DNA from: Limimaricola sp964022235
GTDB taxonomy: Bacteria; Pseudomonadota; Alphaproteobacteria; Rhodobacterales; Rhodobacteraceae
DNA: 64,000 nt
Direction of reading: 5' to 3'
Assembly: GCF_964022235.1 (NCBI RefSeq)
Contig: NZ_CAXHZL010000002.1
Coordinates: 248,001 to 312,000 of the forward strand
The translations under genes and the position numbers were made by a program. This document shows positions 9,857-20,608 of this stretch, one piece after another (position 1 is the stretch's first letter; each line of letters starts with the position of its first letter). The notes under the pieces are model-generated. The model saw only the letters and a list, made by a program, of their open reading frames with translations. It had not been told where the DNA came from and ran no database searches.

Positions 9857-10729
9857 TTAGAGCGCTTCGGCGCCCGAAATGATTTCGATCAGCTCGTTGG
9901 TGATGACCGCCTGACGCGAACGGTTGTACTGGATCGTCAGCTTGTCGATCATCTCGCCCGCGTTGCGGGTCGCGTTGTCCATCGCGCTCATCCGGGCACC
10001 CTGTTCGGACGCTGCGTTCTCGAGCAGCGCCGCAAAGATCTGCGTCGCGACACCGCGCGGCAGCAGATCCGCGAGGATTTCCTCCTCGCCGGGCTCATAG
10101 TCGTAAAGCGCCGTGTCGGCCTCGTCCCCGCCCTCGAAATGGGCCGGGATGATCTGCTGCGCGGTCGGGATCTGGGTGATCACATTGCGGAACCGCGCAT
10201 AGAAGATCGTCGCCACGTCGAACTCGTCCGCCTCAAAGCGGCCGAGCACGTCGCGTGCGATGTCCTGCGCGTTGGCGTAGCCCACGCGCTTGACCTCGGT
10301 GAGATCGACATGGCCCACGAAATGCTTGCCGTAGTCACGGCGCAGCATCTCGCGGCCTTTCTTGCCGACGGTGAGAATCTTCACCGTCTTGCCCTGCGCC
10401 AGCAGCTCGCTGGCCCGGATGCGCGCCTTGCGCACGATCGAGCCGTTGAAGCCGCCGCAGAGCCCGCGCTCGGCGGTCATGACGACGAGCAGGTGCACGT
10501 CCTCCTTGCCGGTGCCGGCAAGGAGACGCGGTGCCCCGTCCGAGCCGCCCACGGAGGAGGCGAGCCCGGCCATCACGGCGTCGAACCGCTCGGCATAGGG
10601 GCGCGCCGCTTCGGCGGCGTCCTGGGCGCGACGGAGCTTTGCCGCCGCGACCATCTGCATCGCCTTGGTGATCTTGCGGGTCGATTTGACCGACGCGATC
10701 CGGTTCTTGAGGTCCTTCAGACTAGGCAT
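9857..10729 (-). CDS. atpG: F1 ATP synthase gamma subunit
   Basis: A 290-residue gamma subunit, the rotating central shaft of F1. The N-terminal helix MPSLKDLKNRIASVKSTRKI and the C-terminal helix ending in RQAVITNELIEIISGAEAL are the two coiled-coil strands that enter the alpha/beta barrel. The central Rossmann-like domain contains GLCGGFN. An insertion rich in acidic residues (GDEADTALYDYEPGEEE) is present, as in alphaproteobacterial homologues. It starts 30 bases after atpA. Confidence 0.97.
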   Translation of the reverse strand: MPSLKDLKNRIASVKSTRKITKAMQMVAAAKLRRAQDAAEAARPYAERFDAVMAGLASSVGGSDGAPRLLAGTGKEDVHLLVVMTAERGLCGGFNGSIVRKARIRASELLAQGKTVKILTVGKKGREMLRRDYGKHFVGHVDLTEVKRVGYANAQDIARDVLGRFEADEFDVATIFYARFRNVITQIPTAQQIIPAHFEGGDEADTALYDYEPGEEEILADLLPRGVATQIFAALLENAASEQGARMSAMDNATRNAGEMIDKLTIQYNRSRQAVITNELIEIISGAEAL

Positions 10730-10759
10730 CGGCCAGCCTCCCTAGTTCCGTGGCTGGTT

Positions 10760-12297
<1,538 letters not shown>

Positions 12298-12298
<1 letters not shown>

Positions 12299-12858
12299 TA
12301 TCCGACCTCTTTCATGGTGTTCTGGAGTGCCTGGAGCTTCGAACGGATCGACGTGTCGATCATCTTCGAGCCCAGCTTGACGACGAGACCGCCGATGAGG
12401 CTTTCATCCACGGTCTGATTGATCTTCACCTCGCGGCCCGCGCTCTCCTTGAGAGCGGCGGCCAGCGCGGTCTTTTGCTTGTCGGACAGCGCCTTGGCGG
12501 TGGTGACGTCGGCGGTCACCTCGCCGCGGGCCTCGGCCAGCATCTCGTCGAGCGTGCGCAGCATGTAGGGCAGCACGAAGAGGCGGCGCTTGGAGGCCAT
12601 GAGCCCCAGCACGTTGGTGGTGGTCTGCGAGAGCCCCATCTTCGCGGCGATCGCGGCGATGGCCCGGCCCTGCTCGTCACGGCTGTAGACTGGCGAGGAA
12701 ATCAGGTCGCGGAACTCCGCGCTCTCGGCCAGTGCTGCGCGCAGCGCGTCGACGTCGGACGTCAGGGCGGCGAGATCATCGCCTTCCCGCGCCAGGTCGA
12801 ACACGGCCGTGGCATAGCGCTGGGCAATGCCGGTTGAGATCGATGCTGGTTCGGACAC
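12298..12858 (-). CDS. atpH: F1 ATP synthase delta subunit
   Basis: A 186-residue delta subunit that links the top of F1 to the peripheral stalk. The conserved start ISTGIAQRYATAVFDLA and the C-terminal segment IGGLVVKLGSKMIDTSIRSKL fit the family. Two in-frame GTG codons occur at 12864 and 12858; I use 12858 because GGAAGG has usable spacing only for it, and the resulting length is typical. It is the first gene of atpHAGDC. The F0 genes are not nearby, as usual for this group of bacteria. Confidence 0.93.
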
Positions 12859-13101
12859 GTCCACCCTTCCGCAGTCTTGGGCCCGGCAATTCCGCGCCCC
12901 AGAGACAGGCGGCGGTCGGGCAGCTTGCAAGGCCCTCGTGCGAGCGAAGGCCGTCAAAATCAGGGGCGATGTAGCAGAGCGGTCCGGGTGTCGCAACCGC
13001 CTTGAAGCCCGTGACACCCCCCTCTTGTCCCTAGGTCACAAGGTCTCGGGGGGTGTGACAATTTGCCCATGCCGCAAAGCGCTTGGCGGGCCCTGCCCGG
13101 C

Positions 13102-13863
13102 TCAGCGCCGGCGCGACGGCTCGGGCACCGGCGCGCCGATCCCCTCGAGCACGCGCAAGGGCCGTTTCACCGCTGCGGTCAGCCCCGGACGGCTCGGGGC
13201 CGCGACCTGCTTTGAGGCCTCGACCATCAGCACGCCGCCGGTGTTGAGGATCGGCATGTGCCGCCCGACCTTTTCCAGAAACGCCGCCGAGCGGCGCCAG
13301 CCGCGTCGCAGGCTCGGCGGCCGGTAGAGCGCCGAGATCGCCCGCTCGGTGACGAAGCGATGGCGGCGCAGCTGCGCTTCGAGCTGGCCCAGCGAATAGG
13401 GTCGCCCGTAGCCGAAGGGCGTGGCGTCTGAGCGCGACCACAGCCCCGCGCGGTTGGGTACCACGAAGACCGCCTTGCCGCCCGGCCCGAGACTGCGCCA
13501 GCATTCCTCCAAGAGCGCGCCTGCGTGCTCGGAGGTCTCGAGCCCGTGCATCAAGACCAGCCGGTCCACTTGGCCGGTGCGCAAAGGCCAGAGCGTTTCC
13601 TCGCACAGCACCGAGACATTGGGCTGGCCCGCGGGCCAGGGCATCACCCCCTGTGGCCCCGGCATCAGCCCGATCACCCGGCGCGCATCCGGAAGATAGG
13701 GGCGCAGCAGGGGCACGGCAAAGCCGTAACCCGCCACCGTCTGCCCCTGCACATGCGACACCGGCCACCATTCGACGAGTTGGTCGCGGATCACCTTTTG
13801 CGCCGCCCGCCCCAGCGCGCTGCGATAATAGAAGTTGCGCAGGTCGAGCACGTCCAGATGCAT
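13102..13863 (-). CDS. SAM-dependent methyltransferase-like protein
   Basis: A 253-residue protein with a class I methyltransferase layout: an N-terminal helical segment (YYRSALGRAAQKVIRDQL), a beta strand with VIGLMPGPQG, the strand VDRLVLMHGLET followed by a helix, and the later strand GGKAVFVVPNRAGLWSRSDATPFGYGRPYSLGQLE, which matches the post-motif region of UbiE/SmtA-type proteins. The glycine-rich SAM loop is degenerate. It is read divergently from gloB with about 95 bases between them. In this lineage a methyltransferase next to glyoxalase II is a frequent arrangement; its substrate is unknown. Confidence 0.75.
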   Translation of the reverse strand: MHLDVLDLRNFYYRSALGRAAQKVIRDQLVEWWPVSHVQGQTVAGYGFAVPLLRPYLPDARRVIGLMPGPQGVMPWPAGQPNVSVLCEETLWPLRTGQVDRLVLMHGLETSEHAGALLEECWRSLGPGGKAVFVVPNRAGLWSRSDATPFGYGRPYSLGQLEAQLRRHRFVTERAISALYRPPSLRRGWRRSAAFLEKVGRHMPILNTGGVLMVEASKQVAAPSRPGLTAAVKRPLRVLEGIGAPVPEPSRRR

Positions 13864-13958
13864 TGAGGGCCTGCGGTCCTTTTATCAGAAATCACGAGCC
13901 GGAATAGGAAGTCAGCCTAGCTCCGTGTTACCATAGCAACCAAACCACGGGTGCCGCC

Positions 13959-14720
13959 ATGCCTCTCGAACTTCTCACCGTTGCGTGCCTCTCAGACAAC
14001 TATGCGTATCTGCTGCATGACGCAGGCTCGGGGCGCACGGCGCTCGTCGACGCGCCGGAGGCCGCGCCGATCAGGGCCGCGCTCGACGCGCATGGCTGGA
14101 CGCTCTCGGATATCCTGATCACGCATCACCATGACGACCATGTCGCGGGCCTGGCCGAATTACGCGGCGCAGCGCGGGTGATCGGGGCGCGCGCCGATGC
14201 GCATCGCCTGCCGCCGCTCGACCTTGCGGTGGCCCCCGGCGCGCCGCTCGAGGTATTAGGCGAGCCGGTCGAGGTGATCGACGTGCCGGGCCACACGCTG
14301 GGCCATATCGCGTTCCACTTTCCGCACAGCGCCATGGCCTTCACCGCCGACAGCCTTATGGCGATGGGCTGCGGGCGCTTGTTCGAGGGCAGCGCCGAAC
14401 AGATGTGGGACAGCCTGCGCCGCCTGCGCGACCTGCCGGGACGGACTCTGATCTGCTCGGGGCACGAATACACCCAGAGCAACGCCCGCTTCGCCCTGAC
14501 CATAGAGCCCGACAACGTCGCCCTGCGCGATCGCGCCGCCGACATCGACGCCGCGCGAGCCCAAGGCCGTGCCACGGTGCCCTCGCGATTGTCGGAAGAA
14601 CGCGCGACGAACCCTTTCTTGCGGGCCGACACGCTCAAGTTGCAGCAAGCGATCGGGCTCGAAGGACAGCCCCCCGCGCAGGTCTTTGCGGAAATTCGGC
14701 GCAGGAAAGACCGCTTCTGA
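13959..14720 (+). CDS. gloB: Hydroxyacylglutathione hydrolase (glyoxalase II)
   Basis: A 253-residue metallo-beta-lactamase-fold enzyme. The metal site THHHDDH is at residues 55-61, the downstream metal ligand is in VPGHTLGH, and the glutathione-binding C-terminal HAGH domain ends in PPAQVFAEIRRRKDRF. It hydrolyses S-D-lactoylglutathione to D-lactate and glutathione, the second step of methylglyoxal detoxification. It is read divergently from a methyltransferase gene and stands upstream of clpA, separated by 200 bases that contain the clpA promoter. Confidence 0.95.
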   Translation: MPLELLTVACLSDNYAYLLHDAGSGRTALVDAPEAAPIRAALDAHGWTLSDILITHHHDDHVAGLAELRGAARVIGARADAHRLPPLDLAVAPGAPLEVLGEPVEVIDVPGHTLGHIAFHFPHSAMAFTADSLMAMGCGRLFEGSAEQMWDSLRRLRDLPGRTLICSGHEYTQSNARFALTIEPDNVALRDRAADIDAARAQGRATVPSRLSEERATNPFLRADTLKLQQAIGLEGQPPAQVFAEIRRRKDRF

Positions 14721-14823
14721 ACTATTTCGCGGCGCGGGGGCAACGGATTGTGAGCGGCTGGCATGCAAAGAACACAGCTGCGTGACGTAGCGGCCCCCGA
14801 ACCATGGTTTTTGTGAGTTTTAA

Positions 14824-14851
14824 CTTGAAGCGCGGCCGATAAACCCGATCT
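14824..14851 (+). promoter_or_regulatory. Candidate RpoH (sigma-32) heat-shock promoter of clpA
   Basis: CTTGAA at 14824-14829 is followed after 14 bases by CCCGATCT at 14844-14851. This matches the general heat-shock sigma pattern CTTGAA / CCCCATNT closely in both boxes and spacing, and lies about 70 bases before the clpA start, a gene that belongs to the heat-shock regulon in many proteobacteria. The assignment is by eye. Confidence 0.6.
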
Positions 14852-14922
14852 TTAACTACAGAGGCCACGGTCATGGCGGGGCACCCAACCGCCCGGACCC
14901 CCGATCAGAGGAGCACATCATC

Positions 14923-17253
14923 GTGCCGTCTTTTTCGACCACTCTCGAGCAGTCCATCCATGCGGCGCTGGCTCTGGCCAATGCCCGCCGCCACGAACTC
15001 GCGACCCTCGAACACCTCCTGCTGGCCTTGATCGAGGAACCTGACGCCGCCCGCGTGATGCGCGCCTGTGCCGTCGATCTCGAAGAGCTGCGCAAGTCGC
15101 TTGAGGATTTCATCGAGGACGATCTCTCCACCCTCGTCACCGACGTCGACGGCTCCGAAGCCGTCCCCACCGCTGCGTTCCAGCGCGTGATCCAGCGCGC
15201 CGCGATCCATGTGCAATCTTCTGGTCGTACCGAGGTCACCGGCGCCAATGTGCTCGTGGCGATCTTTGCCGAGCGTGAGAGCAACGCCGCCTATTTCCTG
15301 CAAGAGCAGGACATGACCCGCTACGACGCGGTCAACTTCATCGCGCATGGTCAGGCCAAGGATCCGGCTTTCGGCGAAAGCCGTCCCATTACCGGTGCCA
15401 CTGAAAAGGACGAGGAGGGCGAAACCGCCTCGGCTGGTGGTTCGAACGAGGAAAAGGATTCGGCGCTTGCGAAATACTGCGTCGATCTCAATGCCAAATC
15501 CCGCAAGGGCGACGTCGATCCTCTGATCGGTCGCGAGCATGAGGTCGAGCGCTGCATCCAGGTGCTCTGCCGCCGTCGCAAGAACAACCCGCTGCTGGTC
15601 GGCGATCCCGGCGTCGGCAAGACCGCCATCGCGGAAGGCCTCGCCTGGAAGATCGTCGAGGGCGCGGTGCCCGAGGTGCTCTCCGAAGCCACGATCTACA
15701 GCCTCGACATGGGCGCTCTGCTCGCCGGGACCCGCTACCGCGGCGATTTCGAAGAGCGGCTAAAGGCGGTGATGACCGAGATGGAAAACCACCCCGACGC
15801 GGTGCTCTTCATCGACGAGATCCACACCGTGATCGGTGCCGGTGCCACTTCGGGCGGTGCTATGGATGCGTCGAACCTGCTGAAGCCCGCGCTTCAGGGC
15901 GGCAAGCTGCGCTGCATGGGGTCGACCACCTACAAGGAGTTCCGCCAGCACTTCGAAAAGGACCGCGCCCTGTCGCGCCGGTTCCAGAAGATCGACGTGA
16001 ACGAGCCTTCGGTCGAGGACGCGGTGAAAATCCTCAAGGGACTCAAGCCCTATTTCGAGGATCACCACCAGATCAAGTACACCGCCGACGCGATCAAGAT
16101 GGCGGTGGAGCTTTCGGCCCGCTACATCAACGACCGCAAGCTGCCCGACAAGGCGATCGACGTGATTGACGAAGCCGGAGCGGCGCAGCATCTCGTCACC
16201 GAGAGCAAGCGGCGCAAGACCATCGGCACCAAGGAGATCGAGGCCGTCATCGCCAAGATCGCCCGCATCCCTCCCAAGAACGTCTCCAAGGATGACGCCG
16301 AGGTGCTCAAGGATCTCGAGCCCGCGCTCAAGCGCGTGGTGTTCGGACAGGACGACGCGATCACGGCCCTCAGTTCGGCGATCAAGCTGGCCCGCGCCGG
16401 CCTGCGCGAGCCGGAAAAACCGATCGGCAACTACCTCTTCGCCGGCCCCACCGGCGTCGGCAAGACCGAGGTGGCCAAGCAGCTCGCCTCGACGCTGGGC
16501 GTCGAGATGCTGCGCTTCGACATGTCGGAATACATGGAGAAGCACGCGGTGAGCCGTCTGATCGGCGCGCCTCCGGGCTATGTCGGCTTCGATCAGGGCG
16601 GTCTTCTGACCGATGGCGTCGACCAGCATCCGCATTGCGTGCTGCTGCTCGACGAGATCGAGAAGGCGCATCCGGACGTGTTCAACATCCTTTTGCAGGT
16701 GATGGACCACGGCAAGCTGACCGACCACAACGGCCGGGCGGTGGATTTCCGGAACGTGATCCTGATCATGACCTCGAACGCAGGTGCCGCCGAGCAGGCC
16801 AAGGAAGCGATTGGCTTTGGCCGGGCGCGGCGCGAGGGCGAGGACACGGCCGCGATCGAGCGGACCTTCACGCCCGAATTCCGCAACCGTCTCGACGCGG
16901 TGATCTCCTTTGCGCCGCTGGCGCCGGAGACGATCGTCTCGGTGGTTGAGAAGTTCGTGCTGCAACTCGAGGCGCAGCTGATGGACCGCAACGTCCATAT
17001 CGAGCTGACCCGCGAGGCGGGCGAATGGCTGGCGGACAAGGGGTATGACGCCAAGATGGGTGCGCGTCCTCTGGGCCGTGTGATCCAGGAGCACATCAAG
17101 AAGCCGCTCGCCGAGGAGCTTCTGTTCGGCCAGCTAACCAAGGGCGGTCTCGTCAAGGTCGGCGTCAAGGACGACAAGATCGTGCTCACCTTCGAGCAAC
17201 CGGGGACCAAGCGTCTGTCGGGCAACCGCCCGCCGCTGCTCACTGCCGACTGA
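14923..17253 (+). CDS. clpA: ATP-dependent Clp protease ATP-binding subunit ClpA
   Basis: A 776-residue AAA+ unfoldase. An N-terminal double Clp domain (residues ~1-145, where ClpS docks) is followed by a short acidic linker and two AAA+ modules with Walker A motifs at about 227 (GDPGVGKT) and 508 (GPTGVGKT). The ClpP-docking loop is visible as AIGFG. There is no ClpB-type middle coiled coil. ClpA delivers proteins, including N-degron substrates brought by ClpS (gene at 41.4 kb), to ClpP. The start is GTG 14923 after AGAGGAG; a heat-shock-type promoter precedes it and a strong terminator follows. Confidence 0.97.
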   Translation: MPSFSTTLEQSIHAALALANARRHELATLEHLLLALIEEPDAARVMRACAVDLEELRKSLEDFIEDDLSTLVTDVDGSEAVPTAAFQRVIQRAAIHVQSSGRTEVTGANVLVAIFAERESNAAYFLQEQDMTRYDAVNFIAHGQAKDPAFGESRPITGATEKDEEGETASAGGSNEEKDSALAKYCVDLNAKSRKGDVDPLIGREHEVERCIQVLCRRRKNNPLLVGDPGVGKTAIAEGLAWKIVEGAVPEVLSEATIYSLDMGALLAGTRYRGDFEERLKAVMTEMENHPDAVLFIDEIHTVIGAGATSGGAMDASNLLKPALQGGKLRCMGSTTYKEFRQHFEKDRALSRRFQKIDVNEPSVEDAVKILKGLKPYFEDHHQIKYTADAIKMAVELSARYINDRKLPDKAIDVIDEAGAAQHLVTESKRRKTIGTKEIEAVIAKIARIPPKNVSKDDAEVLKDLEPALKRVVFGQDDAITALSSAIKLARAGLREPEKPIGNYLFAGPTGVGKTEVAKQLASTLGVEMLRFDMSEYMEKHAVSRLIGAPPGYVGFDQGGLLTDGVDQHPHCVLLLDEIEKAHPDVFNILLQVMDHGKLTDHNGRAVDFRNVILIMTSNAGAAEQAKEAIGFGRARREGEDTAAIERTFTPEFRNRLDAVISFAPLAPETIVSVVEKFVLQLEAQLMDRNVHIELTREAGEWLADKGYDAKMGARPLGRVIQEHIKKPLAEELLFGQLTKGGLVKVGVKDDKIVLTFEQPGTKRLSGNRPPLLTAD

Positions 17254-17286
17254 TCAGGCACCCCTCCCACGGCGATACAATTCCGA

Positions 17287-17321
17287 CGCGCGGCCCCTTC
17301 CCCGGGGCCGCGCGTTTCTTT
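17287..17321 (+). terminator. Rho-independent terminator of clpA
   Basis: A perfect 11-base stem (CGCGCGGCCCC with GGGGCCGCGCG, loop of six) is followed by TTTCTTTT, 33 bases after the clpA stop. Confidence 0.92.
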
Positions 17322-17430
17322 TGGCGTGACCCCGCCGCGCCGCCGCTCGGTCGCTGGACGCCTGCCCTGCCCTGCGCCACGCTTGCGCCAATCGCGCGAC
17401 CCAGCGCCCGCATGCAACAGGAGCGCCGCC

Positions 17431-18402
17431 ATGACCCGCCCCCTTGTCTTCGCCCTTGCCCTCGCCCCCAGCGCGATCTCTGCCCAAGAGGCCCCGTTTC
17501 GCCTCGCCCTGCCGATCGACTGCACCCCGGGCGAGGATTGCTTCATCCAGAACTATGTCGATGCGGATCCCGGACCGGAGGCCGCCGATTTCACCTGCGG
17601 ACCGCTGAGCTACGACGATCACAAGGGCACCGACATCCGCGTGGCGACGATTGCGCAACAGCGCGAGGGGGTCGACGTTCTGGCCGCCGCTCCCGGCGTG
17701 GTGCTTGGCCTGCGCGACGAAATGCCCGACATCCTGCAAGGCTGGGACGGCGCGCCGGAATTGAACGGGCGCGATTGCGGCAACGGTGTCAGCATCGCCC
17801 ACGACGGCGGGTGGGAGACGCAGTACTGCCATATGGCGCGCGGTTCGGTCGCGGTAAAACCGGGCGACCGGGTGGAGACGGGCGCGCGGCTGGGCTCGGT
17901 CGGGCTTTCGGGCCAGAGCCAGTTTCCGCACCTGCACCTTTCGGTGCGCAAGGACGGCGTTGAGATCGACCCCTTCGACCCCGACGACACCGCCACCTGC
18001 GGCGACACGACCCCCGCCGACACGCTATGGGACACGCCCCCGGCCTATCTGCCGGGCGGGCTGCTCGATGCGGGCTTTGCCCCCGGCGTGCCGGACTGGT
18101 TCGACATTCAGGCCGGAGAGGCCGACGCCGAGGTCACGTCGCAGTCGCCCCTCGTGATCTGGGGCTATGCCTTTGGCGCCCGGGCCGGGGATACCCTGCG
18201 CCTCACCGTGACGGGGCCGCAGGGCAGCGTGATCGATGACGTGGTGCCGTTGGACAAGACGCAGGCGCAGCTGTTTCGCGCCAACGGGCGGCGCGCGCCC
18301 GAGGAGGGCTGGGCCGAAGGGGACTATGTAGGGCGGGTCGCCCTTATGCGCGATGGCGAGATGTTGGGCGAACGCGAGGTGCCGCTCAGCATCGGCGACT
18401 GA
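17431..18402 (+). CDS. M23-family (LytM-type) peptidoglycan metallopeptidase
   Basis: A 323-residue exported protein: a signal peptide (residues 1-18, cleavage after AISA), then an M23 domain with the metal motif HxxxD at H64-D68 (DHKGTDIR), the catalytic His in QYCHMARG, and HxH at H167-H169 (PHLHLS). The C-terminal ~90 residues form a beta-rich segment of unknown role. All metal and catalytic residues are present, so it should be an active peptidoglycan endopeptidase in the periplasm. A GGAG lies eight bases before the ATG. It converges with the gene for a large OmpA-domain protein, four bases away. Confidence 0.88.
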   Translation: MTRPLVFALALAPSAISAQEAPFRLALPIDCTPGEDCFIQNYVDADPGPEAADFTCGPLSYDDHKGTDIRVATIAQQREGVDVLAAAPGVVLGLRDEMPDILQGWDGAPELNGRDCGNGVSIAHDGGWETQYCHMARGSVAVKPGDRVETGARLGSVGLSGQSQFPHLHLSVRKDGVEIDPFDPDDTATCGDTTPADTLWDTPPAYLPGGLLDAGFAPGVPDWFDIQAGEADAEVTSQSPLVIWGYAFGARAGDTLRLTVTGPQGSVIDDVVPLDKTQAQLFRANGRRAPEEGWAEGDYVGRVALMRDGEMLGEREVPLSIGD

Positions 18403-18406
18403 TCTC

Positions 18407-20605
18407 TCACCGCTCGGTCAGCTTCAGCTCGATCCGCCGGTTGCGCGCCCGTGCTTCGGCCGTGTCCGATGGGTCGAGCGGCTGGTATTCGCCAAAGCCG
18501 TTGGCGGCGAGGCGGCCGGGCGGGATGCCCTCCTCCTCGCTCATGTAGCGCACCACCGACAGCGCCCGCGCCTGGCTCAGCTCCCAGTTGTCTGCGTAGC
18601 GGCCCCCGCGGATCGGGATGTCATCGGTGTGGCCGTCGACGCGGATCACCCAGTCGATGCCCGGCGGGATTTCCGCGCCGATCCGACGCAGCAGCGCCGC
18701 CACCTTGGCGATCTCGGCCTTACCCGCCTCCGACAGCGTCGCCTCGCCCTGCCCGAACAGCACCTCCGAGGAGAACACGAACCGGTCGCCTGCGATGCGC
18801 ACGCCCTCCTGCCCCTCGAGCATGCCGCGCAACTCGCCAAAGAAGTTCGAGCGATAGCGCTCCAGGTTTTCGGCCTCGGCGGCGAGGCGCTCTGTCTCCT
18901 CCTCAAGCCTGCGACGCTCCTCTTCCTCGAGCTCGCGGCGGCGGCGTTCCTCGGCAGCGGCGCGGGCGAGCGCCGAGTTGAGCTGGCGGCCCAGATCGTC
19001 GATCTCGGCTTCGGCCACGGCTTCGGTGGTTTCGGCCTGCCCCAGCAGGCTGCGCAACTCGGCCACGTCCTCGCGCAGTGCCGCCACCTGCGCGTTGAGC
19101 GCGGCCATGCGGCGCTGCGCCTCGACCGAGGCGCCCTCTTCCTGAGACAGAGCAGCCCGCGCCGTGGCCAGCAGGGCCGCGCGGCGCTCGGCCTCGCTGC
19201 CCTGTCGTGTGGCCTCCTCGCGGGCGGAGGCGAGATCGGCCAACGCCTGGGCCAGCCGCGATTCGATCTCCGCACGGTCCTGTTCGGTCTCGCTGCGGTC
19301 CTGGGACAGGGTTTCGGCACGGGCCTCGGCGGCCTCACGCGCCGAGATCGCATCGGCAAGTCGATCAGCGAGATCGGCGCGACCGAGTTCGGCCTGTTCT
19401 CCGGCGGCGCGCGCGGCCTCGGCTTCGGCGCGGGCCGCGTCGCGGTCGATCACGGCGGCCGCCAGCCGCGACTGCAGCTCGGCCTCGGTGGTCTCGCCTT
19501 GCGCCAGCGCGGCCTCGAGCTCGGCGCGCACCGCGTCGAGATCCGCCTCGCCCATGTCGCGCGCGGCCAGCGCGGCGGCAAGGCGGGTCGACAGGTCGCC
19601 GGCTTCGGCCTGTGCCTGCGTCAGGGCCGCGCGGGCCTCCTCCAGATCGCCTTCGGTCTGACGCACCAGATCGAGGGCGGCGGCGAGGCGGGCGTCGAGC
19701 CCTTCGCCGCTGCGCAACGCACGGGTGAGCGCGTTCTGGCTCTCGGAGCGGGCCAGCACCGCCTCGGCCAGCGCCCGGTCGAGATCGTCGCGCGCGGCCT
19801 CGGCGGCGGCCAAGAGCGTCAGCGTCTCCTCGGCCTCGCGCCGCTTGTCCTCGAGCGCCAGCGTCATCGTCGACAGTTCGGCGTCGGCATCCTCGAGGCG
19901 GTCGCGCAGCCGCTGTGCCGCGGCGGCGTCAACCAACCGGTCGGCTTCGAGCGTGGTGATCGCCTCGGCGTCGGCCTCGGCCCCGGCCTCAAGGTCTGCG
20001 ACAAGCGCTTCCAACGCCTCGCGCCGCGCCGCCGCCAGACGCGCGGCTTCGGTCTGCGCGTCGATTTCGGCGCGCGCGGAGGCCAGCGCGAGGGCGGCGG
20101 CATCGCGTGCGCCCTCGGCCTCGCCCGCGCGGTCGCGCTCGGCGGTCAAGTCCTGCTCCAGCCCGGCGATCCGATCCTGCGCCTCGGTCCGAGCCGCCAG
20201 AAGCGCCGCGACCCGGGCTTCGAAATCGCTGATCTGCGCGCGCGCCCCCTCCAACGCGTCGGCCTGCGCCTCGCGCTCAGCCGTTAGAGTCGCGATCCGG
20301 TCCGACTGTGCCTCGGCCCGCGCGCGCGCCTGCGCCAGCTGATCGCTCAGCCCGGTGATTTCGCGGTCGAGCTCGCCGCCCCGCGCCCGCTCTAGCCCCA
20401 GCACCGCTCCGAGACGCTCGACCTCGGCCCCCAGCGCATCGAGTTCGCTCTCCTGTCCGGTGATGGTGTCGCGCAGCACGAACTGCATCACGGTGAAGAT
20501 CGTCAGCACGAACATCAAGACGAGGAGCAGCCCGGTCATCGCATCGACGAAACCGGGCCAGATCGAGGACTGGAAGCGGTTGGAGCTGCGGCGCTTGAGG
20601 CCCAT
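18407..20605 (-). CDS. MotB/OmpA-like peptidoglycan-binding protein with long coiled coil
   Basis: A 732-residue protein with one N-terminal membrane helix (residues ~15-45) that carries an aspartate at its start (D21 in PGFVDAMTGLLLVLMF), placed like the proton-binding Asp of MotB. Residues ~50-590 are an almost uninterrupted Ala/Glu/Arg/Leu coiled coil. The last ~120 residues are an OmpA/MotB-type peptidoglycan-binding domain (VDGHTDDIPI, WELSQARALSVVRYM, NRRIELKL). The gene starts three bases after the ExbB/MotA-like gene and is surely co-expressed with it. The expected product is a proton-channel stator anchored in the wall by a very long periplasmic rod. The process it drives is unknown. 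The reading frame is intact throughout. Confidence 0.85.
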   Translation of the reverse strand: MGLKRRSSNRFQSSIWPGFVDAMTGLLLVLMFVLTIFTVMQFVLRDTITGQESELDALGAEVERLGAVLGLERARGGELDREITGLSDQLAQARARAEAQSDRIATLTAEREAQADALEGARAQISDFEARVAALLAARTEAQDRIAGLEQDLTAERDRAGEAEGARDAAALALASARAEIDAQTEAARLAAARREALEALVADLEAGAEADAEAITTLEADRLVDAAAAQRLRDRLEDADAELSTMTLALEDKRREAEETLTLLAAAEAARDDLDRALAEAVLARSESQNALTRALRSGEGLDARLAAALDLVRQTEGDLEEARAALTQAQAEAGDLSTRLAAALAARDMGEADLDAVRAELEAALAQGETTEAELQSRLAAAVIDRDAARAEAEAARAAGEQAELGRADLADRLADAISAREAAEARAETLSQDRSETEQDRAEIESRLAQALADLASAREEATRQGSEAERRAALLATARAALSQEEGASVEAQRRMAALNAQVAALREDVAELRSLLGQAETTEAVAEAEIDDLGRQLNSALARAAAEERRRRELEEEERRRLEEETERLAAEAENLERYRSNFFGELRGMLEGQEGVRIAGDRFVFSSEVLFGQGEATLSEAGKAEIAKVAALLRRIGAEIPPGIDWVIRVDGHTDDIPIRGGRYADNWELSQARALSVVRYMSEEEGIPPGRLAANGFGEYQPLDPSDTAEARARNRRIELKLTER

Positions 20606-20608
20606 GGA

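Noticed and set aside
13077..13084. Another AAGCGCTT palindrome before the ATP synthase operon
   Set aside because: It is a single copy, lies far from the atpH start next to the 3' end of a methyltransferase gene, and has no paired site, so chance is likely in GC-rich DNA.
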